Assembly: GCF_947500605.1 (NCBI RefSeq)
Contig: NZ_CANMSJ010000001.1
Span: 186,001-250,000, forward strand
Reading direction: 5' to 3'
Length of the DNA stretch: 64,000 nucleotides
Origin: an uncultured Lacinutrix sp.
Lineage (GTDB): Bacteria; Bacteroidota; Bacteroidia; Flavobacteriales; Flavobacteriaceae
Shown: positions 1 to 7,929 of the stretch, piece by piece
Position numbering within the stretch: the first letter of the stretch is position 1
Layout of the letters: each line of letters begins with the position of its first letter
Notes under the pieces: model-generated
What the model was told of the DNA's origin: nothing
Databases searched by the model: none
The model's input: the letters and a program-made list of their open reading frames with translations, nothing else
Position numbers and translations under genes: made by a program

Positions 1-765
1 TTGTGTTTCTGGTGTTAGTTGTTTAAACTCCCAGTTTGATTGATCTTTAATTGGTAATTCAAAATTATTTGTATTTCCTATTTTTTTGTAAGCCCAAAGC
101 CTTCCGTTTTCTAAAGAAATGCTTTTAACAAAGCTTGGTGTTCTTGTTATTGGGTGGTAATAAAACAAGTTGTATTTATTACCATTTGTATAAGTTGCTT
201 CAAAAATTATTTCTCCAGTTTCCCATTGGTTTAAATCGCTTTTTAAAACCACACCAATTAAGTCTTTCTTGTTTTTAGAATAATACACACCAATAGTTTG
301 CTGGTCTTTAAAGTTATAAAGTCCTTCTAAGTCTGTGATAGCTTTTTGAGACAATTCGGCTTCTAAAGTTTCTAGATTTTGATTTGTTTTTGGATGATTT
401 ATAAACTTATTAGTAGCTTTAAAGGCTTCAATTCCGTTTTCTGTATCTATTGTTTCTTGAGATAAATATTTGGTATTAAATTTTAAGCCGCTGTGTACAT
501 CGTTAACTAAAACCATTTGTTCTAATAACATTTTATAACAAGTTTCTACTGGAATTGGTTGCGTCATTTTAGCTGAAAGCATTTTGTAACTTGCTTCAAA
601 TTCATCTTTTTTAGTGCCTTTAATTTGATGTTTATAAGAAGGCATCTTTTTCAGTTTTTCAACTATAAAATCTAAATCAGTTTTACAGTTACATGTTTCC
701 GTTTGTGAAAAAGCGAATGCGATTCCGAATAAAAAAAAGAGACTAAGTGTGATTACATTTTTCAT
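1..765 (-). CDS. Secreted protein, probable S41-like peptidase (5' part only)
   Basis: The reading frame is open from an ATG at 765 down to the first base of the window, giving 255 codons with no stop, so the C-terminal part lies outside. The N-terminus is a signal peptide (MKNVITLSLFFLFGIAFAFSQ, cleavage after about residue 20), followed by a CNCKTD segment and then LVNDVHSGLK near residue 95. A leading CxC and a D-x-H segment are common in the N-terminal domain of Bacteroidetes S41-type proteins. The S41 catalytic core itself is not in view, so the family call is inference. A well-formed promoter lies just upstream. Confidence 0.6.
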   Translation of the reverse strand, partial: MKNVITLSLFFLFGIAFAFSQTETCNCKTDLDFIVEKLKKMPSYKHQIKGTKKDEFEASYKMLSAKMTQPIPVETCYKMLLEQMVLVNDVHSGLKFNTKYLSQETIDTENGIEAFKATNKFINHPKTNQNLETLEAELSQKAITDLEGLYNFKDQQTIGVYYSKNKKDLIGVVLKSDLNQWETGEIIFEATYTNGNKYNLFYYHPITRTPSFVKSISLENGRLWAYKKIGNTNNFELPIKDQSNWEFKQLTPETQ

Positions 766-800
766 AATTAAGTGGTTTTATATGATTAAACTTTCTGAAG

Positions 801-832
801 CAAAGATATTTCAGAATAAGCTTTAAACTCAA
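801..832 (-). promoter_or_regulatory. Bacteroidetes-type promoter for the S41-like gene
   Basis: On the minus strand a TTG (-33) is followed after 21 nt by TATCTTTG, a perfect match to the Flavobacterium -7 consensus TAnnTTTG. The leader to the ATG would be about 30 nt. Confidence 0.7.
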
Positions 833-861
833 TTATAATAGTGCTTTGGGATGGAATGATG

Positions 862-1659
862 CTATGCTGTGGTGAAATTCAGGACAACTTTAGTAGCTTC
901 TAGGTAGGTTTTAGAAATTGGAGCTTCAATAGCGTTAGAAAGTAGTAAAGAGTGTTTACCTTTTTCTGTTTTCCATTGTTCAAAATGATACGGATTAACA
1001 ATATAAGAACGATGCGTTCTCAATAATTCGGGAAAAGATTCTGCAATAACAGATAGTTTATTTCTAATTAAACTTTTCTTTAATGTGTTATTAGAAAGAT
1101 AAAATATTTCAATATAATTATCGCTGGATTGCAGACATATTAAATCGTTTAAAAGCAGTCTTAAACTTTCGTAGTTTCCTTCTCCTTTAATTTCAATTTT
1201 CTGATCTTCTAGTTTTTTTTGCTTGTATTTACCAAAACCAAAACGACATATAACAACTATTGGTAAAATGGTAAACATGGCAGGTAATATAATTGATTTA
1301 ATGTGGTAAAATAAACTATGAGCATTTGGGTGCCAATCGACCACAAATTGAAGATAGAATAACCTAATTATTACTATTGCCGTTATTATAAAAAAGAAGA
1401 TAAATAGTAACTCGCTTGAAAACGTCCAAACGTTTTTATTTTTTTTATAAATCCAATATTGAAATGGGAGTGTACCTATATATAAAAGAGCTGCAACTAA
1501 GCCATAGCCTGGTAAATAGACTAGTTTCTCGGTTCCATTAAGCTCATTAACATCAAAAGGTTCGGTAAAATAAAGAAACACAAAAACCCATAAAGCCAAT
1601 CCTAAAGCGATTAAGAGGTGGTGTTTTATAGAGGAATCGAAAGGATATTTAAGCTTCAA
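862..1659 (-). CDS. Membrane-anchored LytTR-family transcriptional regulator
   Basis: This 265-aa protein has four hydrophobic segments in the first 145 residues (about 15-34, 45-68, 82-104 and 120-142). A C-terminal LytTR DNA-binding domain follows at about 165-262, with the signature RTHRSYIVN. There is no receiver domain, so it is not a classical response regulator. Membrane-bound LytTR one-component proteins are common in Bacteroidetes and bind direct-repeat DNA sites. It is separated from the upstream gene by a hairpin terminator, so it probably has its own transcript. The signal it senses cannot be read from the sequence. Confidence 0.85.
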   Translation of the reverse strand: MKLKYPFDSSIKHHLLIALGLALWVFVFLYFTEPFDVNELNGTEKLVYLPGYGLVAALLYIGTLPFQYWIYKKNKNVWTFSSELLFIFFFIITAIVIIRLFYLQFVVDWHPNAHSLFYHIKSIILPAMFTILPIVVICRFGFGKYKQKKLEDQKIEIKGEGNYESLRLLLNDLICLQSSDNYIEIFYLSNNTLKKSLIRNKLSVIAESFPELLRTHRSYIVNPYHFEQWKTEKGKHSLLLSNAIEAPISKTYLEATKVVLNFTTA

Positions 1660-1684
1660 TAGTATTTGGTTTTAAACGAATTTA

Positions 1685-1724
1685 ATAAAAAAGCATCAAT
1701 TCTAAAAGGATGAAATTGATGCTT
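1685..1724 (-). terminator. Rho-independent terminator
   Basis: Read on the minus strand, AAGCATCAATT and AATTGATGCTT form an 11-bp stem with a 12-nt loop, followed by a run of T. It lies just after the stop of the four-helix membrane protein gene and before the LytTR gene. Confidence 0.8.
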
Positions 1725-1747
1725 AATATTTAAGTTTAAGTTGGTTT

Positions 1748-2164
1748 TTAAGAAATCCAACCTTTTTTTGTAGCATGTTTTGCTAGAAAAACTAAAGCTA
1801 TGCCAACAATTATAATTAAAAGAGTCATAGTATTTGCCATTTCTAAAACAAAAGTGAGGTAACTCATTTGTGCAATAGCAGCAATTAAAGAGACTAGCAA
1901 TATAATATAAGCCCATTTTTTTCTAAGTACTAAAGCTAAGCATCCTAAAGCACCAGCAAATACTGCTATAGCAAATGCTGCTGTGTACCAAGCTGGTAAA
2001 TTAGCATACATTTGTTGGTCTGTTTCAGACATTTGCGCTAGTACTTCGTCGCTCATATAAGCTTGTCCTATATAAGCAACAACTCCCATAGCATTCCATA
2101 GTAGTGCTAAAATAGATACAATCCAATACCAGATGGGTACTTTTGTAGTTTCAATTTGTGTCAT
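1748..2164 (-). CDS. Small integral membrane protein, four helices, function unknown
   Basis: This 138-aa protein starts with a short polar N-terminus (MTQIETTKVPIWYW) and has four hydrophobic helices, at about 11-32, 60-80, 84-106 and 112-130. A soluble loop (about 37-55) rich in M, Q and D joins the first two. The type is widespread in flavobacteria and is sometimes loosely labelled a sugar transporter. It has no transporter fold that I can recognise, so I do not use that name. It is divergent from the pseudouridine synthase gene, sharing an 84-nt gap, and ends in a good terminator. Confidence 0.75.
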   Translation of the reverse strand: MTQIETTKVPIWYWIVSILALLWNAMGVVAYIGQAYMSDEVLAQMSETDQQMYANLPAWYTAAFAIAVFAGALGCLALVLRKKWAYIILLVSLIAAIAQMSYLTFVLEMANTMTLLIIIVGIALVFLAKHATKKGWIS

Positions 2165-2248
2165 TATTTTTAAATTTTAGTTAGTTTTTTATAATTACAA
2201 GGTATAAAAATTTTGCCATTTTTATTAAATTAGGTTACTTGCACCGCT

Positions 2249-3034
2249 ATGGCATTTAATAAAAAATATTTCTACTTAATTACTATTCAATATTTGGGTT
2301 ACCGTTTTCACGGTTGGCAAAAACAACCGAATGTAAAGACCTTGCATTTAATGGTGGATAGAACTCTAAATTTTATTTTAGAAGGGAAACGTTTTAAAAG
2401 TTTAGCTTCTGGTAGAACAGATGCTATGGTATCTGCAGAGGAAGCAGCTATAGAATTATTTTTATTTGAAAAAATTGAAGACGAGACAGCCTTTTTAGAG
2501 TTGTTTAATAGAAATTTACCTCAAGATATTCGTGCGCTTACCATTAAAGAAGTTGATGCTGAGTTTAATATAATACAGCATTCTAAAATAAAGGAATACT
2601 TATATGTATTTGCTTTTGGAGATAAGTTTCATCCTTTTTGTGCGCCTATACTTACTACTATTTTAGACGATTTAGATATTGATTTAATGATTGAGGCTGC
2701 TAAATTATTTGAAGGAGAGCACTATCTTAAAAACTATTGCTATAAACCCACAGATAATGGAATATACAATAGGACGATTATTAAATGCGAGATTGTAGAA
2801 AACACTATTTACACTGCAAACTTCTTTCCTGAAAAAAGTTATATCCTTCGCGTAAAAGGAAAAGGTTTCATGAGAAATCAAATACGTTTAATTATGGGTA
2901 CCTTGATCGAGGTAGGTCAAGGAAAACGCACTTTAAAAGATATAGAATCTAGTTTAACACCAGAGTTTGAAGGTCATATTTACTATGTTGCACCTGCTTC
3001 TGGACTAATTTTAAAAGGTATTGAATTCGAGTAA
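2249..3034 (+). CDS. truA: TruA-like tRNA pseudouridine synthase
   Basis: This 261-aa protein has the TruA fold signatures: an N-terminal IQYLGYRFHGWQKQP segment, the catalytic aspartate D58 in SGRTDAMVSA, and a C-terminal RVKGKGFMRNQIRLIMGTL block. TruA isomerises uridines 38-40 in the tRNA anticodon arm. The active-site loop differs from the usual GRTDAGVHA in having M and S in place of G and H. It may therefore be a second, specialised paralogue, with the canonical truA elsewhere. The length is normal for the family. The ATG follows a short A/T-rich leader with no Shine-Dalgarno sequence. Confidence 0.85.
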   Translation: MAFNKKYFYLITIQYLGYRFHGWQKQPNVKTLHLMVDRTLNFILEGKRFKSLASGRTDAMVSAEEAAIELFLFEKIEDETAFLELFNRNLPQDIRALTIKEVDAEFNIIQHSKIKEYLYVFAFGDKFHPFCAPILTTILDDLDIDLMIEAAKLFEGEHYLKNYCYKPTDNGIYNRTIIKCEIVENTIYTANFFPEKSYILRVKGKGFMRNQIRLIMGTLIEVGQGKRTLKDIESSLTPEFEGHIYYVAPASGLILKGIEFE

Positions 3035-3211
3035 ATCTTGAATTATTCTCTCCTAATCTTGCATTTTAACACTTTTTTATTAAGAAAAGACCACTATTTT
3101 AGGGTGTTTATTGGAATTCTATAACATTCTTAAAAAATCATATAACACGTCTGCTCGATTTGTGTTGCATCTTTGTACCGAAGATAATAACAACCTTAAA
3201 AAACAGACGAT

Positions 3212-3727
3212 ATGAATTATTTGAATATGAAAGATGAAAAGTTAATTCCTGTAGTAATGGAGTTAAACTCGTTGTTAGCAGATTACAACATTTATTACCA
3301 AAAACTAAGAAGCTTTCACTGGAATGTTTTAGGAAAAAACTTTTTCGATTTACACATCCAGTTCGAAGATATGTACAACGATGCTAAAGTGAAAATTGAT
3401 GCAATAGCAGAACGCATACTTACCTTAAGACACCATCCTGTAAGTAATTTTAGCGATTACTTAAAAATCTCATCAATAGAAGAAGCTTCAGTTTTAGCTA
3501 CAGATCAAGAAATGGTGGAAATACTATTAAACGACCATAAAACAATCCTTGCTCAAATGACAGATGTTATTGCAAAATCTGAAAAAGTAGGAGACGAAGG
3601 AACAATAGATTTAATTGGTGCATACATTCGTGAGTTAGAAAAATCAAGTTGGATGTTAAATGCTTGGTCTAAAAGCTCAGACGATCAATTAAAGAAGGAA
3701 GAGATTAAGAGTGAGGCTAAGAGTTAA
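3212..3727 (+). CDS. dps: Dps-family DNA-protecting ferritin-like protein
   Basis: This 171-aa four-helix protein carries the Dps intersubunit ferroxidase pattern with exact spacing: H36 (SFHWN), H48, E52, D63 and E67. This parallels H51/H63/D67/D78/E82 of the Escherichia coli protein, with one D-to-E change. Dps dodecamers oxidise Fe(II) with peroxide and store iron, protecting DNA. A second in-frame ATG at residue 6 is possible. The C-terminus is a short lysine/glutamate tail. A promoter-like CATCTTTG lies about 36 nt upstream but lacks a clear -33 TTG. It precedes mscS by 47 nt in the same orientation. Confidence 0.9.
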   Translation: MNYLNMKDEKLIPVVMELNSLLADYNIYYQKLRSFHWNVLGKNFFDLHIQFEDMYNDAKVKIDAIAERILTLRHHPVSNFSDYLKISSIEEASVLATDQEMVEILLNDHKTILAQMTDVIAKSEKVGDEGTIDLIGAYIRELEKSSWMLNAWSKSSDDQLKKEEIKSEAKS

Positions 3728-3774
3728 TATTAAGTGATACAACAGTATTCTTAATTATTAACCTCAAATAACAA

Positions 3775-4677
3775 ATGATGACAGACGAATTAAACACAGC
3801 ATACGAACTAATATCAGGTAAATTAATAGGTTGGTTAAATACCTTTGTAAAAAACTTACCAAATCTTGTAATTGCAATTATAGTACTAATAGTATTTTAT
3901 TTCATTGCTAAATATGTTTCTCGATTAATCGGAAAATTAATATCTAAAAAAGTAAAACAAGACTCATTAGTTAATATTATTACTAAAATATCAAGTATTA
4001 CTATTATAGCAGTAGGATTGTTTCTTGCTTTAGGTGTAATGAATTTAAGTAAAACTTTAGAAACCTTAATTGGAGCCGCAGGTGTCTCTGGTTTAGTAAT
4101 AGGTTTAGCTTTACAAGGCACGCTTAGCAACACTTTTGCTGGTATTGTATTAAGTTTTAGAAAAAGTATAGAACTAGGTAATTGGGTAGAAACTAATGGT
4201 TTTTCAGGAGAAGTTGTAGAGATTAGCTTAAAAAACTTTGTAGTTAAAGAAGCAGATAATAATATGGTACTTATCCCAAACAAGTCAATCTTAGAAAATC
4301 CAGTTAAAAACTACTCTTTAACGACAAAAATGAGAATTTTCCTAGAATGTGGCGTTGGTTACGAGTCAGATTTAGATGAAGTTGAAGCATTAACAAAACA
4401 AACTGTTGCAGATACATTCGATCAAATAAACTCACCAGACGAAGTAGAATTCTATTATACAGAGTATGGAGGGAGTTCAATAAATTACCTATGTAGATTT
4501 TGGATAGAATCTGAAAATGCACTAGAGAAAATGAAAGCAAAAAGTAAGGCTATTATAGAGATTAAAAAGGCTTACGATAAAAAAGATATTAATATACCAT
4601 TTCCTATTAGAACGCTACAATTTGATAACAAATTAAGTTTAGATCATAATAAGGAATTAGAATTGTCAAAAAACTAA
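3775..4677 (+). CDS. mscS: Small-conductance mechanosensitive channel (MscS family)
   Basis: This 300-aa protein has three N-terminal membrane helices (about 28-48, 65-88 and 93-120). The third is the glycine/alanine-rich pore helix (GAAGVSGLVIGLALQGTLSN). The MscS beta domain follows (LGNWVETNGFSGEVVEISL), then the mixed alpha/beta C-terminal domain. These channels open under membrane tension and release solutes during hypo-osmotic shock. The second ATG (MTDEL) is equally plausible as the start. It lies between dps and small envelope genes, which suggests a stress-related cluster. A weak A/T-only hairpin overlaps the stop. Confidence 0.92.
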   Translation: MMTDELNTAYELISGKLIGWLNTFVKNLPNLVIAIIVLIVFYFIAKYVSRLIGKLISKKVKQDSLVNIITKISSITIIAVGLFLALGVMNLSKTLETLIGAAGVSGLVIGLALQGTLSNTFAGIVLSFRKSIELGNWVETNGFSGEVVEISLKNFVVKEADNNMVLIPNKSILENPVKNYSLTTKMRIFLECGVGYESDLDEVEALTKQTVADTFDQINSPDEVEFYYTEYGGSSINYLCRFWIESENALEKMKAKSKAIIEIKKAYDKKDINIPFPIRTLQFDNKLSLDHNKELELSKN

Positions 4678-4691
4678 AAATTAGTTTTTTG
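4667..4691 (+). terminator. Weak A/T-rich hairpin at the mscS stop
   Basis: CAAAAAACTAA and TTAGTTTTTTG form an 11-bp stem with a 3-nt loop and a U-rich 3' arm. The stem holds only two G-C pairs, so termination may be partial. Confidence 0.4.
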
Positions 4692-4724
4692 AAATACATT
4701 TATTAACCATTAAAAACAAAAATT

Positions 4725-4880
4725 ATGTTACGTTGGACCATTACATTTATTATAATCGCAATTATAGCTGGAGTCTTAGGATTTGGTGGTATTGCAGGAG
4801 GAGCGGCAGGAATAGCTAAAATATGTTTCTTTATATTTCTAGTATTATTTGTGTTATCCTTAATTAGAGGAAGGAGATAA
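4725..4880 (+). CDS. DUF1328 (YtjA-type) small membrane protein
   Basis: This 51-aa protein starts [21 protein letters not shown]. It has two hydrophobic helices around a glycine/alanine turn ([12 protein letters not shown]) and ends with a basic RGRR tail. This is the standard length and pattern of the DUF1328/YtjA family, which is widespread and of unknown function. The gene lies 47 nt after mscS and about 100 nt before the first acidic lipoprotein gene, in the same orientation. The family call is recognition by eye. Confidence 0.82.
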   Translation: MLRWTITFIIIAIIAGVLGFGGIAGGAAGIAKICFFIFLVLFVLSLIRGRR

Positions 4881-4983
4881 ATTTTTCAATTATTTAAAAA
4901 AATAAGCTAAGATTTTTGTAAAAGATATTTAGTTTAATTGTAGATTTATTCTAATGTTTAACCATTAAAAAAAACAATAAAAA

Positions 4984-5190
4984 ATGAAAAAAATATCATA
5001 TTTATTAGTCTTAATGTTTTCGTTATCTATAGCATTAACAGGATGTAGAGAAGAAAAGAAAACACCGGAAGAAACAATTGAAGAAATTATTGAAGATGCA
5101 GGAAATGAGATCGATGATGCTTCAGACGATGTACAAGATGCAATTGAAGATGTAGAAGAGGAAATCGAAGAGATTGATGACGAATCTTAA
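4984..5190 (+). CDS. Small acidic lipoprotein 1
   Basis: This 68-aa protein begins with a type II signal peptide (MKKISYLLVLMFSLSIALTGC) and a clear lipobox L-T-G-C at about residue 21. The mature part is almost entirely acidic (E and D in repeated EEI-EDA and DDVQDAIEDVEEE patterns) and is likely helical. It is followed after 20 nt by a shorter paralogue that starts with nearly the same signal peptide. Function is unknown; a periplasmic cation-binding or spacer role would be speculation. Confidence 0.8.
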   Translation: MKKISYLLVLMFSLSIALTGCREEKKTPEETIEEIIEDAGNEIDDASDDVQDAIEDVEEEIEEIDDES

Positions 5191-5210
5191 TAACCAATAA
5201 AACACTAAAA

Positions 5211-5351
5211 ATGAAAAAATTACCATATTTATTTATAGCCTTATTCACAATGTCTATAGCCTTAACAAGCTGTAGAGAAGAGTCAACTGGAGACAAGATA
5301 GAAAATGCCGTTGAAGACGTTGCAGATGATATTGATGATGCAGTAGATTAA
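5211..5351 (+). CDS. Small acidic lipoprotein 2 (tandem paralogue)
   Basis: This 46-aa protein (MKKLPYLFIALFTMSIALTSC, then an acidic tail with VEDVADDIDDAVD) has the same design as the gene 20 nt upstream: signal peptide, lipobox cysteine (L-T-S-C) and an acidic helical tail. It is about 20 residues shorter. Tandem duplication followed by shortening is the simplest explanation. A strong terminator follows 22 nt after the stop, so the run from dps or mscS to here may be one or more transcripts ending at this point. Confidence 0.75.
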   Translation: MKKLPYLFIALFTMSIALTSCREESTGDKIENAVEDVADDIDDAVD

Positions 5352-5373
5352 TTTTAATACTAAGTTTTTAGTT

Positions 5374-5415
5374 AAAGTCTCAGTTTCAGAATATTGAAAC
5401 TGAGACTTTTTTTTG
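5374..5415 (+). terminator. Strong Rho-independent terminator
   Basis: AAAGTCTCAGTTTCA and TGAAACTGAGACTTT form a perfect 15-bp stem with a 6-nt loop, followed by a run of T. It closes the lipoprotein run. Confidence 0.92.
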
Positions 5416-5446
5416 TATTTTTATAGTCCAATTTCAAACTCTGTTT

Positions 5447-6118
5447 ATGATTTCAAAAAACGTATTTAATTTTTTAAAAAAATTAGAAAAGAACAACAAC
5501 CGAGACTGGTTTAACGATAATAAACCAGAATTTAAAACATTAGAAACCGAGGTTAAAAGTTTTTACAATACAATAAATGAAAGATTAAATACTCACGATG
5601 AAACAGATAAGGTAAAAGTATTCAGGATTTATCGCGATGTTCGTTTTTCTAAAAATAAACTACCTTATAAAACACATCTTAGTGGTTCTTTTCATAGAGT
5701 AAAACCAAGATTACGTGGTGGTTACTATTTCCATATTCAACCTAATAACGAAAGCTTTATTGCTACAGGTTTTTGGGATCCTGCAAAAGAAGATCTATTG
5801 CGAATTAGAAAAGAATTTGAAATGGACGATGAGGAAATAAGATCCATAATTAACAATAAAACCTTTAAATCTGTTTGGGGAGAGTTAGAAGGAGAGGAGT
5901 TAAAAACAGCACCAAAAGGCTTCGATAAAGAACATCCAGCTATAGATTTAATACGAAAGAAACAGTTTGTTTTTACTAAAAAACTTACAGATAAAGAGGT
6001 GCAAAGCAAAGAATTGCTAGATATTATAGATAATGCTTTTGTTACTATCCGCCCATATTTCGATTATATGAGCGCGATTTTAACAACAGATTTAAACGGA
6101 GAATCTCTAATAGATTAA
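5447..6118 (+). CDS. DUF2461 family protein
   Basis: This 223-aa protein matches the DUF2461 pattern: FLKKLEKNNNRDWFNDNKPEF at the N-terminus, then FRIYRDVRFSKNKLPYKTH and a GGYYFHIQP segment. The family is widespread in bacteria and some fungi and has no established biochemical function. The length is typical. The gene begins 31 nt after the preceding terminator and is therefore independently transcribed. Its stop overlaps the stop of the convergent downstream gene by 4 nt. Confidence 0.88.
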   Translation: MISKNVFNFLKKLEKNNNRDWFNDNKPEFKTLETEVKSFYNTINERLNTHDETDKVKVFRIYRDVRFSKNKLPYKTHLSGSFHRVKPRLRGGYYFHIQPNNESFIATGFWDPAKEDLLRIRKEFEMDDEEIRSIINNKTFKSVWGELEGEELKTAPKGFDKEHPAIDLIRKKQFVFTKKLTDKEVQSKELLDIIDNAFVTIRPYFDYMSAILTTDLNGESLID

Positions 6119-6531
6119 ATAGAGATAAGCGTTTCTGTTTTTTCAAACAACTGAATATTACTTTGCAAGCGTTGTATTACTAAATTCATCATGCGTTTAT
6201 TTAATGCAGATGAATTTTCTATGTAAAGAGAATACTCTTCGGTAGTAAACTGCCCAATAATCATTCCTTTTAGCGAATTTCTAAGCTTAATGTCCTTATG
6301 TATTGCATTGTCTATATAGTGCAAACGCTTATCTATAGTAAGCTCATAAAACACGTTTTTATGCTTTGCTGTGTAGTTTCTAAAGACAGCAACAAGTAAA
6401 TCGTTTTGTAATTTAATAATTGGACGCAACGTAACGTTTTGAAAACGTTCACCTTTACTCATATTGTCACTTATTTTAATCGTGTTTATTATTGGCCTAA
6501 TGTCTAATAATTGTAAGTCTCTAGTTGTCAT
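6115..6531 (-). CDS. Conserved Bacteroidetes protein of unknown function
   Basis: This 138-aa soluble protein starts with MTTRDLQLLDIRPIINT and has FQNVTLRPIIKLQNDLL near residue 35, a recurring motif of a flavobacterial family. Databases sometimes call it a glyoxalase, but I see no vicinal-oxygen-chelate metal residues that would support that. The protein looks mostly helical, with no signal peptide or membrane segment. It is divergent from the DUF72 gene and convergent, with a 4-nt overlap, with the DUF2461 gene. Confidence 0.65.
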   Translation of the reverse strand: MTTRDLQLLDIRPIINTIKISDNMSKGERFQNVTLRPIIKLQNDLLVAVFRNYTAKHKNVFYELTIDKRLHYIDNAIHKDIKLRNSLKGMIIGQFTTEEYSLYIENSSALNKRMMNLVIQRLQSNIQLFEKTETLISI

Positions 6532-6594
6532 GATTATAAGTGTTTTTATAAAATTATTAATTATAACGGTATAATTATTTCATATAGAAATTTC

Positions 6595-6625
6595 TTGTTA
6601 ACGGTCTTATCAACAATTACCTTTA
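6595..6625 (+). promoter_or_regulatory. Promoter for the DUF72-thioesterase pair
   Basis: A TTG is followed after 20 nt by TACCTTTA, matching 7 of 8 bases of the pattern TAnnTTTG. It ends 17 nt before the ATG. Confidence 0.6.
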
Positions 6626-6642
6626 TAATAAATTAATATGAA

Positions 6643-7542
6643 ATGAAATTTGGAAGCGTAGATCATCCAGAATTAATAGACTTTACTTTACCAAAAGACC
6701 ATAAAGATACTAAACGTGTGCTTAATTTGGTAAAGGATGATAATGTGCCAGAAATATATGTTGGCTGTGCAAAATGGAATAGAGCAGACCTTAAAGGTTT
6801 TTATCCAAGAGGTACAAAAGACGAATTGGCTTATTATGCATCACAATTTAATTCTATTGAATTAAACGCTACTTTTTATCGCATTTTCCCATCAGAGCAG
6901 TTTGCTAAATGGTATGATAAAACACCATCGCATTTTAAATTTTTTCCTAAACTGAATCAGGAAATTTCGCATTGGAAACGTTTACAAGATACAAACGCTG
7001 TAGTTGAAAATTATTTATACAATGCATCAAATTTAAAAGAAAAACTAGGAACCATTTTTTTACAAATGCATTCCAATTTTGCGCCTAAAGATTATTCTCG
7101 TGTGGTAGATTTTATAGAGCATTGGCCAAAAGAGATTCCCTTAGCGGTAGAGTTTAGGCATACAGATTGGTATAATACAGAAATTGCAGAAAAACTATAT
7201 CAGCTTTTAGAAGCAAACAATATTTCTAATATTATTGTCGATTCTGCTGGCAGACGAGACATTATGCACATGCGTTTAACAAACAGTACAGCTTTTGTGC
7301 GTTATGTTGGTGCAAACCATCCAAGTGATTATGCAAGATTAGACGATTGGATAGAACGTATTAAAGACTGGAGAACACAAGGAATTAAAGAGATTGATTT
7401 CTTTATTCATCAAAATTTAGAAGTAGAATCGCCTTTGCTTTCAGCATATTTTATTAAAAAATTAAACAACGAACTTGGTTACGATTTAAAAGTTCCAAAC
7501 GAGGACACTATCGCACCACAACAAAACTTATTTACATTATGA
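6643..7542 (+). CDS. DUF72 domain protein
   Basis: This 299-aa protein has the DUF72 (YecE-like) hallmarks: YVGCAKWNRADLKGFYPRG near residue 40, then FNSIELNATFYRIF, FKFFPKLNQEISHWKRL and a late VRYVGAN. The fold is a TIM barrel of unknown activity. Its stop overlaps the start of the thioesterase gene by 4 nt (ATGA), so the two are probably translationally coupled. The 45-residue N-terminal extension before the first motif is somewhat longer than in short family members. Confidence 0.88.
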   Translation: MKFGSVDHPELIDFTLPKDHKDTKRVLNLVKDDNVPEIYVGCAKWNRADLKGFYPRGTKDELAYYASQFNSIELNATFYRIFPSEQFAKWYDKTPSHFKFFPKLNQEISHWKRLQDTNAVVENYLYNASNLKEKLGTIFLQMHSNFAPKDYSRVVDFIEHWPKEIPLAVEFRHTDWYNTEIAEKLYQLLEANNISNIIVDSAGRRDIMHMRLTNSTAFVRYVGANHPSDYARLDDWIERIKDWRTQGIKEIDFFIHQNLEVESPLLSAYFIKKLNNELGYDLKVPNEDTIAPQQNLFTL

Positions 7543-7928
7543 GATTTCACACAAGAAAATGGGTAAAACCCGAAGATTTAAATCCGAATGGCACTTTATT
7601 TGGTGGCCGTTTATTAGCATGGATAGATGAAGAAGCAGCACTTTATACTGTAGTACAATTAAATAATTCGAAAATTGTAACCAAGTATATGAGTGAGATA
7701 AATTTTAATAGTAAAGCCGTAGAAGGTGATATTGTTGAGATAGGAATGGAAGTTAAGGTTTTTGGTAAGTCGTCAATCACTTTAAAATGTGAAGTAAGAA
7801 ACATGATGACAAGAGAAACCATTATTACAGTAGAAGATATTATTATGGTTAATCTTGGAGACGATGGGAAACCAAAACCTCATGGAAAAACTAAAATTGA
7901 ATATATCAAAGATAGGCTAAAGGAGTAA
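7539..7928 (+). CDS. Acyl-CoA thioesterase, hotdog fold
   Basis: This 129-aa single-hotdog protein resembles the YciA/BACH acyl-CoA hydrolases: PEDLNPNGTLFGGRLLAWIDEEAAL contains the conserved N, the GG turn and the D/E of the active site. These enzymes hydrolyse acyl-CoA to free acid and CoA, and substrate length cannot be told from sequence. It overlaps the DUF72 stop by 4 nt. It ends next to the convergent thioredoxin-like gene with one base between the stop codons. Confidence 0.87.
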   Translation: MRFHTRKWVKPEDLNPNGTLFGGRLLAWIDEEAALYTVVQLNNSKIVTKYMSEINFNSKAVEGDIVEIGMEVKVFGKSSITLKCEVRNMMTRETIITVEDIIMVNLGDDGKPKPHGKTKIEYIKDRLKE

Positions 7929-7929
7929 T

